Origin: Sphaerospermopsis sp. SIO1G1
GTDB taxonomy: Bacteria; Cyanobacteriota; Cyanobacteriia; Cyanobacteriales; Nostocaceae
Direction of reading: 5' to 3'
Length of the DNA: 64,000 bases
Assembly (NCBI GenBank): GCA_010672785.1
Contig: JAAHFX010000002.1
Location: forward strand, 263,493-327,492
The position numbers were made by a program, and so were the translations under genes. Below the pieces are notes generated by a model. The model searched no databases and was not told the origin of the DNA. It saw only the letters and a list, made by a program, of their open reading frames with translations. Position 1 is the first letter of the stretch. The number at the start of each line of letters is the position of its first letter. Of the stretch, positions 46,564-54,842 are shown piece after piece.

Positions 46564-48045
46564 CTAGAAAAAATCTTTTGGTTCAAAATTTTCAGTTTGC
46601 TCTGCAAACACAGAACTTTTGATATTACTATCATAATTACGTAACACCCATCTCTCATTACCACTATAATAACTAAAATTTTCGACTTGCTGGAGTTGTG
46701 ATGTTTCAATATCACCAAATTCTAAAACTGATTTATTATCACTAACAGATACAACTACAGTAGGAAAAGTTTCTGTTGATTGGTTTTGAAAACCGATAGG
46801 AAATGAACCAAAATCAGGAAAACCTGAACCAATATTAGGTAATTGTGAACCGATATCAATTAATCCAAAGGGGAATAAATCAATAGGAAAGGGAAATGGA
46901 GAAGGAGAAGGATTTGAAGGTTGATTTGGTTCTTGAGGATTAGTACTATTATCAGCAGTATTGATAATAATATCTCGGACTTGGGTTGCTGTTAAATTAG
47001 GATTAGCACTCAGCATCAGTGCTGCTACCCCAGCAACATGGGGAGTGGCCATAGAAGTACCACTATAATTAGCATATTTATTATCAGGAATTGTAGAGTA
47101 AATATCATCTCCTGGTGCAGTGACATATTTGATTTCTTGAGAACCTGCTCGGTTAGAAAAATCTGTTAATTGAGTGTTTTGATTAACTGCTCCTACCGCA
47201 AGGCCAAAATTATCTGCATAACGTGCAGGATAGGATGGTTGGGAAGCTCCTTCATTACCTGCGGCCATGACAACAATAACATTGTTATTATTGGCGTATT
47301 CAATTGCTGATTTCAGGGTGCTATTGCCATTATTTCCACCTAAACTGAGGTTAATAACATTAGCTCCATTATCTACAGCATAGCGAATACCGTTAGCTAT
47401 ACTCAAGTAAGAACCTGAACCACTTTCATCTAATACTTTGATTGCCATAATTTGGGAGTTATAGGCAATTCCTGTCACACCATTACCATCATTTTTGGCA
47501 GCTATAGTTCCAGAAACATGAGTTCCATGACCATTATCATCTAAAACGTTATTGTTGTTACTATCAAAGTTCCAACCTCTGATATCATCAATAAAACCAT
47601 TGCCATCATCATCTATTCCATTCCCAGCAATTTCTTTTGTATTAATCCAAATATTACTATTCAAATCGTTGTGATTGTAGTCAACTCCAGTATCTAAAAC
47701 AGCAACAATAACACCTTCTCCAGTATAGCCATTTTGCCATGCTGTAGGAGCTTTGATCATGTCTGCACCCCAATTATTTCCACCTAATGGAGCAGTGTCT
47801 AGAAAGGGAGTTTCACCTGCTGCTTCACTAACTGCTTTTCCTGCATTTACTAAACCATAACCATTGTTAGAGTTGTAGGTATTAGTATTAAATGTGGGTT
47901 GTTCTTGTGGTTCTGATAATACACTACTACGATTTTTCCAACTTAAACTATTATCCACCTGACTTTGAAAAGGATCAACTACATAGGTAGGATTAATGGT
48001 GAATTGATTTTGGTAGTTTTCAGTTCCAATAATATCTTGTTTCAT
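46564..48045 (-). CDS. Subtilisin-like S8 family serine protease
   Basis: A 493-residue protease with the catalytic triad of the subtilase family. From the ATG at 48045 these are Asp118 (VAVLDTGVDYNHND), His173 (DDNGHGTHVSG) and Ser331 (SGTSMATPHVAG); the oxyanion Asn is in AAGNEGA. A DDDGNGFIDDIRG segment may bind calcium. There is no clear signal peptide. The N-terminal 90 residues precede the protease domain, and a Pro/Ser-rich linker (about 380-420) leads to a short C-terminal region. The ATG at 48045 is favoured because AAGGAT lies upstream; a start at 48090 is possible. Its target is unknown. Confidence 0.9.
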   Translation of the reverse strand: MKQDIIGTENYQNQFTINPTYVVDPFQSQVDNSLSWKNRSSVLSEPQEQPTFNTNTYNSNNGYGLVNAGKAVSEAAGETPFLDTAPLGGNNWGADMIKAPTAWQNGYTGEGVIVAVLDTGVDYNHNDLNSNIWINTKEIAGNGIDDDGNGFIDDIRGWNFDSNNNNVLDDNGHGTHVSGTIAAKNDGNGVTGIAYNSQIMAIKVLDESGSGSYLSIANGIRYAVDNGANVINLSLGGNNGNSTLKSAIEYANNNNVIVVMAAGNEGASQPSYPARYADNFGLAVGAVNQNTQLTDFSNRAGSQEIKYVTAPGDDIYSTIPDNKYANYSGTSMATPHVAGVAALMLSANPNLTATQVRDIIINTADNSTNPQEPNQPSNPSPSPFPFPIDLFPFGLIDIGSQLPNIGSGFPDFGSFPIGFQNQSTETFPTVVVSVSDNKSVLEFGDIETSQLQQVENFSYYSGNERWVLRNYDSNIKSSVFAEQTENFEPKDFF

Positions 48046-48367
48046 TATATTTTTATCCTTGAAAATAATATTTTTGCCAATCTCAATCATCCAAACTCTG
48101 GCAGATAAAAGTTTGCAGCTACACTGTTTGATTCTTTTAGATATTGACTGTGATTTAAAGATACTATAAATTTCTCAACTAGAAAAGATAATTTGATTAC
48201 TTATTTTATAATTAGAAAATTACCAACAATGACATTGATTTAGTTATATTATTTAAGTTATGATCCATTAACTTAATCAATACTAAAAAGTCAGGAAATA
48301 ATCATAATTATTGTACGTTGATTAAGTAGAATACACCTATATTACTTGCATCTAATGTTTAATCAAA

Positions 48368-49858
48368 CTACTCAGATTCTTGCCAACTAATTGGCATTTC
48401 TAGATAATCAGGAAGACAGGTGTGGCGATCGCCCATTGCATCATTTATTTGTTCACAATTGAGGTGTTTCACACCCGTTAAAATTGCTCCCATCAGTTTC
48501 ACATCAGTCAGTTCAGTACCAGATAAATTAGCACCCATGAGATTTGCACTCTTGAGATTAGCTGCTTGCAAAGTTGCACCAGAAAGATTTGCTCCCACTA
48601 AATTAGCATCACTTAAGTCAGCTTCTGTGAAACTTGCTCCCCTCAAATTAGCAAAGTAAATATCTGCTTTTTGTAGTTTAGCTGCATTCAAATTAGCACC
48701 TTGGAGGTTAGCACTGTTGAGATTAGCACCTTGTAAATTAGCTGCAATTAAACCAGCAAAGTTTAACTTGGTTTTACCTAATTTTGCACCTTGTAAATTA
48801 ACCAGAAATAACTTAGCTCCCGATAGATCAGCAGCTTTGAGAATTACTTGTTCTAAGTTAGCTTTATACAGATTAGCAGCTTGTAAATTAGCTGAACGTA
48901 AACTTGCACCAAATAAATTTCCTGATCTTAAATTTACCCCATATAAGTTAGCAAAGTTAAGATTAGAACGACTAAAATTGGCTCCCCGCAGGTTAGCTTT
49001 AAATAAGTTAGCTTCATAAAGAATTGTGGAAATCAGTTTACTACCTTCTAAATTTGCTCCACTTAAATCTACTGAACGCAAATTAGCTCCAGATAAATCT
49101 GAACCCCTTAAATCTACTCCTTGTAGTTTTGCACCAGCTAAATCTACTTTTCTGATATCAGTATTACGTAAATCTAAGGTTTGATGATCTCTATCTTGGT
49201 GAAAGTTGCGTCTCCCAATAACAGTTAAAGCTGCTTGAATATCTGTCCGCAATTGGAAATATTCCAATGGTAAAGCATAACTTACTAATTGTTGACGACG
49301 CATCCTTTCCCGACTTTTACCAAAATCAATAGCTGTAAAATCTTCGGGTTTTTGAATTTTTCTCTCTATTTGTATGGCTGCATTCTCTCTGACAAATGCA
49401 GTTAAAACTTGCATAATTATCCAATGTTCTTGCGGAAAATTTTGAGCAATTTTTTCTAAAGCATAAATTCCGCCAATCCGAGTTTCTACTTTATCATGTC
49501 CTAATTGATCAAGACTACCAAGAAATCTTTCTGTAATTAATTTTTCTTGCAGAAGTTTGGTATTTTCTATATTAATTGCCAAGTTTTTTTCTGCTGTAAT
49601 TGCATTTTTTTCTATGGCATGAGTTCGTTTGGCTGTATAGTAAACATGAATAACTACAACTATAGTAAAAGATACTATAGCAATAGTAGTTAATAGTTGA
49701 TGTTTATTCGATATCTGCTGTTGAAGTTTTAACTTCTCAATATTAGTAGATGCGAAGACAACCAATATTAAGGACAAAGCAACAATAACAATGATGGTAA
49801 TTAACCATTGCAAAGTTGTATCTGTCTTCTTAGTAGATATACCAAAAAGATGCTTCAC
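48368..49858 (-). CDS. Membrane-anchored pentapeptide-repeat protein
   Basis: A 496-residue protein. Two transmembrane segments (about 18-38 and 53-72) are followed by a helical region to about 215 (KLITERFLGSLDQLGHDKVETR). A long right-handed pentapeptide-repeat domain follows (A[DN]LxG-type units such as GANLRSVDLSGANLEGSKL, about 225-470). It ends with a short non-repeat tail containing Cys (HLNCEQINDAMGDRHTCLPD). The start is GTG at 49858. Proteins of this layout are common in filamentous cyanobacteria, with no established role. A smaller pentapeptide-repeat gene follows upstream. Confidence 0.88.
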   Translation of the reverse strand: MKHLFGISTKKTDTTLQWLITIIVIVALSLILVVFASTNIEKLKLQQQISNKHQLLTTIAIVSFTIVVVIHVYYTAKRTHAIEKNAITAEKNLAINIENTKLLQEKLITERFLGSLDQLGHDKVETRIGGIYALEKIAQNFPQEHWIIMQVLTAFVRENAAIQIERKIQKPEDFTAIDFGKSRERMRRQQLVSYALPLEYFQLRTDIQAALTVIGRRNFHQDRDHQTLDLRNTDIRKVDLAGAKLQGVDLRGSDLSGANLRSVDLSGANLEGSKLISTILYEANLFKANLRGANFSRSNLNFANLYGVNLRSGNLFGASLRSANLQAANLYKANLEQVILKAADLSGAKLFLVNLQGAKLGKTKLNFAGLIAANLQGANLNSANLQGANLNAAKLQKADIYFANLRGASFTEADLSDANLVGANLSGATLQAANLKSANLMGANLSGTELTDVKLMGAILTGVKHLNCEQINDAMGDRHTCLPDYLEMPISWQESE

Positions 49859-50147
49859 AATAATTAGTTATTACTGAAATGATTGAAAAAAGTAGTATAG
49901 CATCTACTTGCAAAATTAGATATACTATTTCAGAGGGAACAGGGTAAAGAAGCTATATTTTGTAATCATGTTCATAATTATGGCTTATCGCTTATGAATA
50001 GTCAGCTTGATCAGACTTCTTTTGTATTTACGTTTTTTTAGATATAAACTTGTGTTTTAACTTATAAATAAGTTATTACGGGAAATTGCACGTAAAACTT
50101 ACTTGATCATCTACAGTGAGCTAGAAGTGTGTCTGAATTGTGATTAA

Positions 50148-50864
50148 CTATTGAAAAGTCGCTTCTCGCAAATTTGCACTGGTAAGAACGACATTATCTA
50201 AAATCGCGTTTGTTAAACTTGCTAAATATAAATTCGCTTGCTGTAAATTAGCACCAGTTAAATTACTTCCACTCAGATTTGCTGCACTGAGAATAGCACC
50301 TGAAAAGTTGGCATAATTAAGGTTAGCATCACTTAAATTAGCTGCACTAAGAATAGCACCACTCAAGTTAGCAAAATTCAAATTAGCTTTTGATAAGTTA
50401 GTTTGATAGAGGTTAATATTTTCTAAATTTGCTGCTGCTAAGTTGAATCCTGCTAAATTGCTAAAACTTAAATCAATCTGCTCATTTTCAGGATCTTGGT
50501 TAATATTGCGGTTCGCAATTACCTGAATCGCTGCTTGGATAATTTGTTGATGATAGTCTGAATTATTGATATTGATAGTTGTTAAATTGGTAGATTGATT
50601 TCTAATCAAACTACTCAGCGCAGTCATAATTAACCAATGATATTTTGGATTGATTTTGGTGGTTGTTTCTAAAAAATTGATATCTGCTAAACTTGTTGAT
50701 AAAGGATTGTTTTCTAATTGATGAATTACGTTCATTATCTGATGATGATTATGATGATTTATTTCTGGGTTGATAAATGTATTATTCATAAATGTTATAA
50801 TTATTCTCAATCTTTTGCGAATACCTAATAAAAAAGGAGTAGTTTTCATACTGAACATATTCAT
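50148..50864 (-). CDS. Small pentapeptide-repeat protein
   Basis: A 238-residue protein. The first half (to about 125) is helical and resembles the linker region of the neighbouring pentapeptide-repeat protein (HWLIMTALSSLIRNQS against the LTAFVRENA type). The second half (about 128-238) is about 20 pentapeptide units (ANLSGAILSAANLSDANLNY). The true start may be later than 50864, for example at the ATG near residue 26. It is transcribed in the same direction as 48368-49858, with 289 bases between them that hold no gene. Confidence 0.8.
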   Translation of the reverse strand: MNMFSMKTTPFLLGIRKRLRIIITFMNNTFINPEINHHNHHQIMNVIHQLENNPLSTSLADINFLETTTKINPKYHWLIMTALSSLIRNQSTNLTTININNSDYHQQIIQAAIQVIANRNINQDPENEQIDLSFSNLAGFNLAAANLENINLYQTNLSKANLNFANLSGAILSAANLSDANLNYANFSGAILSAANLSGSNLTGANLQQANLYLASLTNAILDNVVLTSANLREATFQ

Positions 50865-51129
50865 AATTATTTATCTCAAAAATCAGCGATCGCCCTAAAT
50901 TTACCTTAAAAATAGGGATACTATCATTTCATTCCCAGATGTTGAAAATTAACGATTACTAAAATTATTCATCACCTATAGGGTAAAATCATGATGATAT
51001 TGATAAGTTGTCATGCAAAATAAATTTTATGGAAAAAGAAACAGGTAACAAGCAGTGCAGACATTTTAGCTTTCAATCAATATGTTGAATTAATTTTGCT
51101 TAGGTACTTATTTAATCACCAATAATATT

Positions 51130-51258
51130 GACAACTGCTAACTGCTAACTGATAACTGCTAACTGATAACTGCTAACTGCTAACTGCTAACTGATAACTG
51201 CTAACTGCTAACTGATAACTGCTAACTGCTAACTGATAACTGCTAACTGCTAACTGAT
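51130..51258. repeat. Heptamer tandem repeat (CTAACTG/ATAACTG)n upstream of the FAD oxidoreductase
   Basis: About 18 units alternate regularly between GCTAACT and GATAACT, ending seven bases before the next start codon. The 50865-51129 stretch before it contains no gene. Confidence 0.92.
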
Positions 51259-51264
51259 TCATAG

Positions 51265-52422
51265 ATGCAGAAAAATTACCAATTTACACCTAAAAATTTA
51301 GTCCTAGTTGGTGGTGGCCATAGTCATGCTATCACCTTAAAAAGATTTGCAAATCAACCTTTACCAGGAGTAAATTTAACCTTAATTACTCCAGATCAAT
51401 ATACACCCTACTCTGGGATGTTACCCGGATATATTGGCGGATTTTATAATTATTTTCAGTGTCATATCAATTTACAAACTCTTTGTCAGTCTGCTCACAC
51501 TAATCTACATCTTGAGCAAGTAATTGGATTAGATTGGAAAAATCAGCAGGTATTGTGTACAAATCAAAAAGTCATAAAATTTGATTTTATCTCCATTGAT
51601 ATTGGTAGCACTCCCGCTAAATTATCAATTCCAGGTGCAGCAGAATATACAATTGCTGTAAAGCCAGTTAAGCAATTTTTAGAACATTGGTATAAATTAC
51701 AAGAAACTGTCACTAAAAATCCTCTTAAACCTGTGAATATTAGTATTGTTGGTGGTGGTGCTGGTGGTGTGGAATTAGCATTTTCAATCTTAGCAGGTTT
51801 ACAAAAAATAGGATGTAAGCACTTAGAATTACATCTGTGGCAGCGTACACAGGAATTAATGCCTAATCATCATCCATCTGTGAGGAAAATAATCCAGGAT
51901 ATTTTAATTAATAAAGGTGTAAAATTACATTTAGGTGAAACTGTTTCTCAAATTACACCCATACCCAATAATCAGCGGGAAATTAAATCTTTATCGGGTT
52001 TAATAGTTCATTCTGATCGAGTATTTTGGGTGACACAAGCATCAGCAGCGGAATGGATCAAAAACTCAGGAATTGAGACAGATAAAAATGGTTTTATTGC
52101 AGTGAATAATTGTTTACAATCTATTAATTATCCTCAGCTTTTTGCTGCTGGTGATATTGCCACAATGATTCATTATCATTTACCAAAAGCAGGGGTTTTT
52201 GCAGTTCGACAAGGTAAATATTTAGCAGAAAATTTACAAAGAATAGTTTTAAATCAACCACTAAAATCTTATCAACCACAAACCACTTATTTAAGCTTGA
52301 TTGGTACAGGTGATGGCCGCGCATTAGCCACGAAAGGAAATTTTACTTTACCACCTCATCAATTATTGTGGTTTGTGAAAAACTGGATAGATCGCCGTTT
52401 TATGGCACAATTTCCTGAATAA
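51265..52422 (+). CDS. NDH-like FAD oxidoreductase of the SelD-associated family (without SelD)
   Basis: A 385-residue flavoprotein with two Rossmann motifs: LVLVGGGHSHAITLKRF (about 12-28) for FAD and ISIVGGGAGGVELAF (about 155-169) for NAD(P)H. The C-terminal FAD signature is LFAAGDIATM. The first motif with GGGHSHA and the YTPYSGMLPGYIGGFY block are those of the domain that in many cyanobacteria is the N-terminal half of a fused selenide, water dikinase. Here the frame ends after the flavoprotein domain with a normal C-terminus (KNWIDRRFMAQFPE) and no SelD domain follows, so it is a stand-alone form. Its substrate is unknown. Confidence 0.85.
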   Translation: MQKNYQFTPKNLVLVGGGHSHAITLKRFANQPLPGVNLTLITPDQYTPYSGMLPGYIGGFYNYFQCHINLQTLCQSAHTNLHLEQVIGLDWKNQQVLCTNQKVIKFDFISIDIGSTPAKLSIPGAAEYTIAVKPVKQFLEHWYKLQETVTKNPLKPVNISIVGGGAGGVELAFSILAGLQKIGCKHLELHLWQRTQELMPNHHPSVRKIIQDILINKGVKLHLGETVSQITPIPNNQREIKSLSGLIVHSDRVFWVTQASAAEWIKNSGIETDKNGFIAVNNCLQSINYPQLFAAGDIATMIHYHLPKAGVFAVRQGKYLAENLQRIVLNQPLKSYQPQTTYLSLIGTGDGRALATKGNFTLPPHQLLWFVKNWIDRRFMAQFPE

Positions 52423-52568
52423 TTTCATGAATTTAATAACTCATTGAATAACTAATCTCATCAATGTTAAGTACAATTATCAAACTTAACAGATATTATA
52501 ATTATTCCCACGTAAAAGATATTACAATATCAGCCTGAAAATAAAACGATCACAATTAATAAACAACT

Positions 52569-53702
52569 ATGAAACGTAGACAAATTATCAAAACTGGAGC
52601 AATTTCCACCGCCACCGCAGCACTTACAGCAGCTTGTGCCAAAGCTAACACAACATCGCAAGCTAATATAACATCTGAAGCAAACACAACATCGCAAACC
52701 ACGGGTAGTTTACCTAGAGTCAAATGGCGGATGACAACTAGCTGGCCCAAGACTTTGGGGACTTTTCGCGGTGCAGAAACCATCGCCAACCGTGTCAAAG
52801 AAATGACTGCTGGCCGCTTTACCATCACCCCCTTTGCAGGAGGAGAAATAGTACCGGGGTTACAAGTTTTGGATGCAGTGCAAGCAGGAACAGTACAATG
52901 TGGTCATACCGCTAGTTACTACTATATTGGTAAAAATTCTGCCTTAGCTTTTGCTACCACTGTACCCTTTGGTTTAAATGGTCAACAACAAAACACCTGG
53001 CTATATTATGGAGGTGGATTAGAAGCAATACGTAAAATTTATGCAGATTTTAATATCATCAACTTTCCTGGAGGTAATACAGGTACACAAATGGGAGGAT
53101 GGTTTAAAAAAGAAATTAAATCTGTTGCTGACTTAAAAGGTTTAAAAATGCGAATTCCCGGTTTAGGGGGAGAAGTTATGTCTAGTTTGGGGCTAAATGT
53201 GCAAGTTTTACCCGGTGCAGAAATATATTTAGCATTAGATCGGGGTACTATTGATGCAGCAGAATGGGTTGGCCCTTATGATGATGAAAAATTAGGTTTA
53301 CATCAAGCTGCCCAATTTTATTATTATCCTGGTTGGTGGGAACCAGGTGCAACTTTAGATGTGTTAGTTAATTTAGATGCTTGGAATAAATTACCTCAAG
53401 AGTATCAGGCAATTTTCAAAACGGCTGCTTTTGAAGCCAATATGAATATGTTTAATGAATATGATTTTTTAAATAGTCAAGCACTTTCCCGGTTATTGGC
53501 CAATGGTACAAAGTTAACTGCTTACAGTCCAGAAATTATGCAAGCTGCACAAAAAGCTGCTCTAGAAATATTGGCAGAAAAAGCTAATGAAAATCCCAGT
53601 TTTAAACAGATTTATGAACAATGGCAAAAGTTTAAAAACCAGATATCTAATTGGAATCGAGTTAATGAATTAACATATAATAATTTTTCTATGTCTAAAT
53701 AG
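52569..53702 (+). CDS. TRAP-type substrate-binding protein (TakP-like, 2-oxo acid binding)
   Basis: A 377-residue periplasmic binding protein. The N-terminus MKRRQIIKTGAIST with LTAACA combines a twin-Arg motif with a lipobox, so Tat export with lipidation is likely. Family motifs include WRMTTSWPKTLGTFRGAE, EIVPGLQVLDAVQAGT, FPGGNTGTQMGGWFKKEI and IDAAEWVGPYDDEKLG. The last four are very close to TakP-type proteins that bind pyruvate and other 2-oxo acids with a cation. No TRAP membrane subunits (DctQ, DctM) are in the window, so it must use distant ones or act alone. Confidence 0.9.
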   Translation: MKRRQIIKTGAISTATAALTAACAKANTTSQANITSEANTTSQTTGSLPRVKWRMTTSWPKTLGTFRGAETIANRVKEMTAGRFTITPFAGGEIVPGLQVLDAVQAGTVQCGHTASYYYIGKNSALAFATTVPFGLNGQQQNTWLYYGGGLEAIRKIYADFNIINFPGGNTGTQMGGWFKKEIKSVADLKGLKMRIPGLGGEVMSSLGLNVQVLPGAEIYLALDRGTIDAAEWVGPYDDEKLGLHQAAQFYYYPGWWEPGATLDVLVNLDAWNKLPQEYQAIFKTAAFEANMNMFNEYDFLNSQALSRLLANGTKLTAYSPEIMQAAQKAALEILAEKANENPSFKQIYEQWQKFKNQISNWNRVNELTYNNFSMSK

Positions 53703-53703
53703 G

Positions 53704-53741
53704 GTTATCAGTTATCAGTTATCAGTTATCAGTTATCAGTT
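53704..53741. repeat. Heptamer tandem repeat (TTATCAG)n
   Basis: Five copies of TTATCAG begin right after the TRAP protein stop, immediately before a family B element. Confidence 0.9.
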
Positions 53742-53747
53742 TTTAAT

Positions 53748-53854
53748 TACAGCAGATTTCGTTGCGATGAGGTACAAATCATAATCATAAAACTCTTGTG
53801 GGGTGGGCATCTTGCCCGCCAATAGTTTACCTCATTACACCAGAAAGCGCTGTA
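53748..53854. repeat. Interspersed repeat family B, copy 4 (inverted)
   Basis: TACAGCAGATTTC and GAAAGCGCTGTA bracket the reverse complement of the common core (GGGGTGGGCATCTTGCCCGCC). It is inverted relative to the other three copies and ends 70 bases from the potassium channel start. Confidence 0.88.
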
Positions 53855-53924
53855 TCAGTACCTCTAGCTGAAGCAATAGGCTTTAAATCAGGAATATTCT
53901 ATTTTTTTATCCCCTTAAGTAATC

Positions 53925-54842
53925 ATGAAATTAAAATTCAAGCGGCTGTTTAAAAAGAACAAATCACAAATGATTGCGAGAAGATATCTAAAAATAAATG
54001 ATGGCAAAGTGGAAATATTAGGTATGGGTGCATGGCATTCATATTTAAACGATCCCTATCATTTATTATTAACAATTTCTTGGACAGGTTTTTTATTTCT
54101 AATATTTATTTTTTATGTGGCCGTGAATATTCTCTTTGCATTAGCTTATTTATTAGGAGGAGATTGTATCGCTAATGCTGAAGCTGGTTCGTTTGCTGAT
54201 GCATTTTTCTTTAGTGTTCAAACCTTAGCATCTATTGGTTATGGTGCTATGCACCCAACCACAAGTTATGCCAATATCATTGTCACCATTGAAGCGATTA
54301 TTGGTTTGATGACAATTGCCATGATTACTGGATTATCTTTTGCTCGTTTTTCTCAACCAACTGCACGGGTAATGTTTAGTAAGGTGGCTGTAATTAACAA
54401 ACATGATGGAGTTAATACTTTGATGTTTCGGACTGCTAATCAGCGTCGCAATATGATTTTAGAGGCAAATATTAAAGTTTATTTTATGCGGGATGAAGTA
54501 ACAGCAGAAGGCCATTCTATTCGTCGGATTCATAGTTTAAAATTAATTAGTAATCAGACTCCTAATTTTTCCTTATCTTGGTCTGTAATGCACGCTATTA
54601 ATCAAGATAGTCCTTTGTATGGTATGACCTTAGATTCATTAATTAAAACTCATGCTTCACTGATTATATCTTTAACTGGGATTGATGAAACTGTGGTACA
54701 GATGGTTCATGCTCGTCATATGTATGGGATTAAAGATATTCTTTGGAATCATGAATTTGTGGATATTATTCATTACACCCCCGACGGACATCGTTATATT
54801 GATTATGAGTATTTTCATGATGTTTTGGCGTTGGAGAATTGA
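53925..54842 (+). CDS. Inward-rectifier potassium channel (KirBac-like)
   Basis: A 305-residue channel subunit. The N-terminal slide-helix region contains DPYHLLLTISWTGF. Transmembrane helix 1 is FLFLIFIFYVAVNILFALAYL (about 56-76), then a pore helix and the filter ASIGYGAMHP (102-111, SIGYG in place of the usual TVGYG). Transmembrane helix 2 is about 120-145. The cytoplasmic immunoglobulin-like domain has RTANQRRNMILEANIKVYF. These are the family hallmarks and an active homotetramer is expected. Its 3' end overlaps the convergent hydrolase gene by 28 bases. Confidence 0.9.
   Translation: MKLKFKRLFKKNKSQMIARRYLKINDGKVEILGMGAWHSYLNDPYHLLLTISWTGFLFLIFIFYVAVNILFALAYLLGGDCIANAEAGSFADAFFFSVQTLASIGYGAMHPTTSYANIIVTIEAIIGLMTIAMITGLSFARFSQPTARVMFSKVAVINKHDGVNTLMFRTANQRRNMILEANIKVYFMRDEVTAEGHSIRRIHSLKLISNQTPNFSLSWSVMHAINQDSPLYGMTLDSLIKTHASLIISLTGIDETVVQMVHARHMYGIKDILWNHEFVDIIHYTPDGHRYIDYEYFHDVLALEN

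Noticed and set aside
48717..49019. Plus-strand frame rich in Lys/Leu/Ala/Pro repeats
   Set aside because: It is the complement of the pentapeptide repeats.
51130..51258. Regular alternating repeats that could suggest a CRISPR array
   Set aside because: Units are seven bases with no spacers; this is a heptamer tandem array. No CRISPR array was seen in the window.
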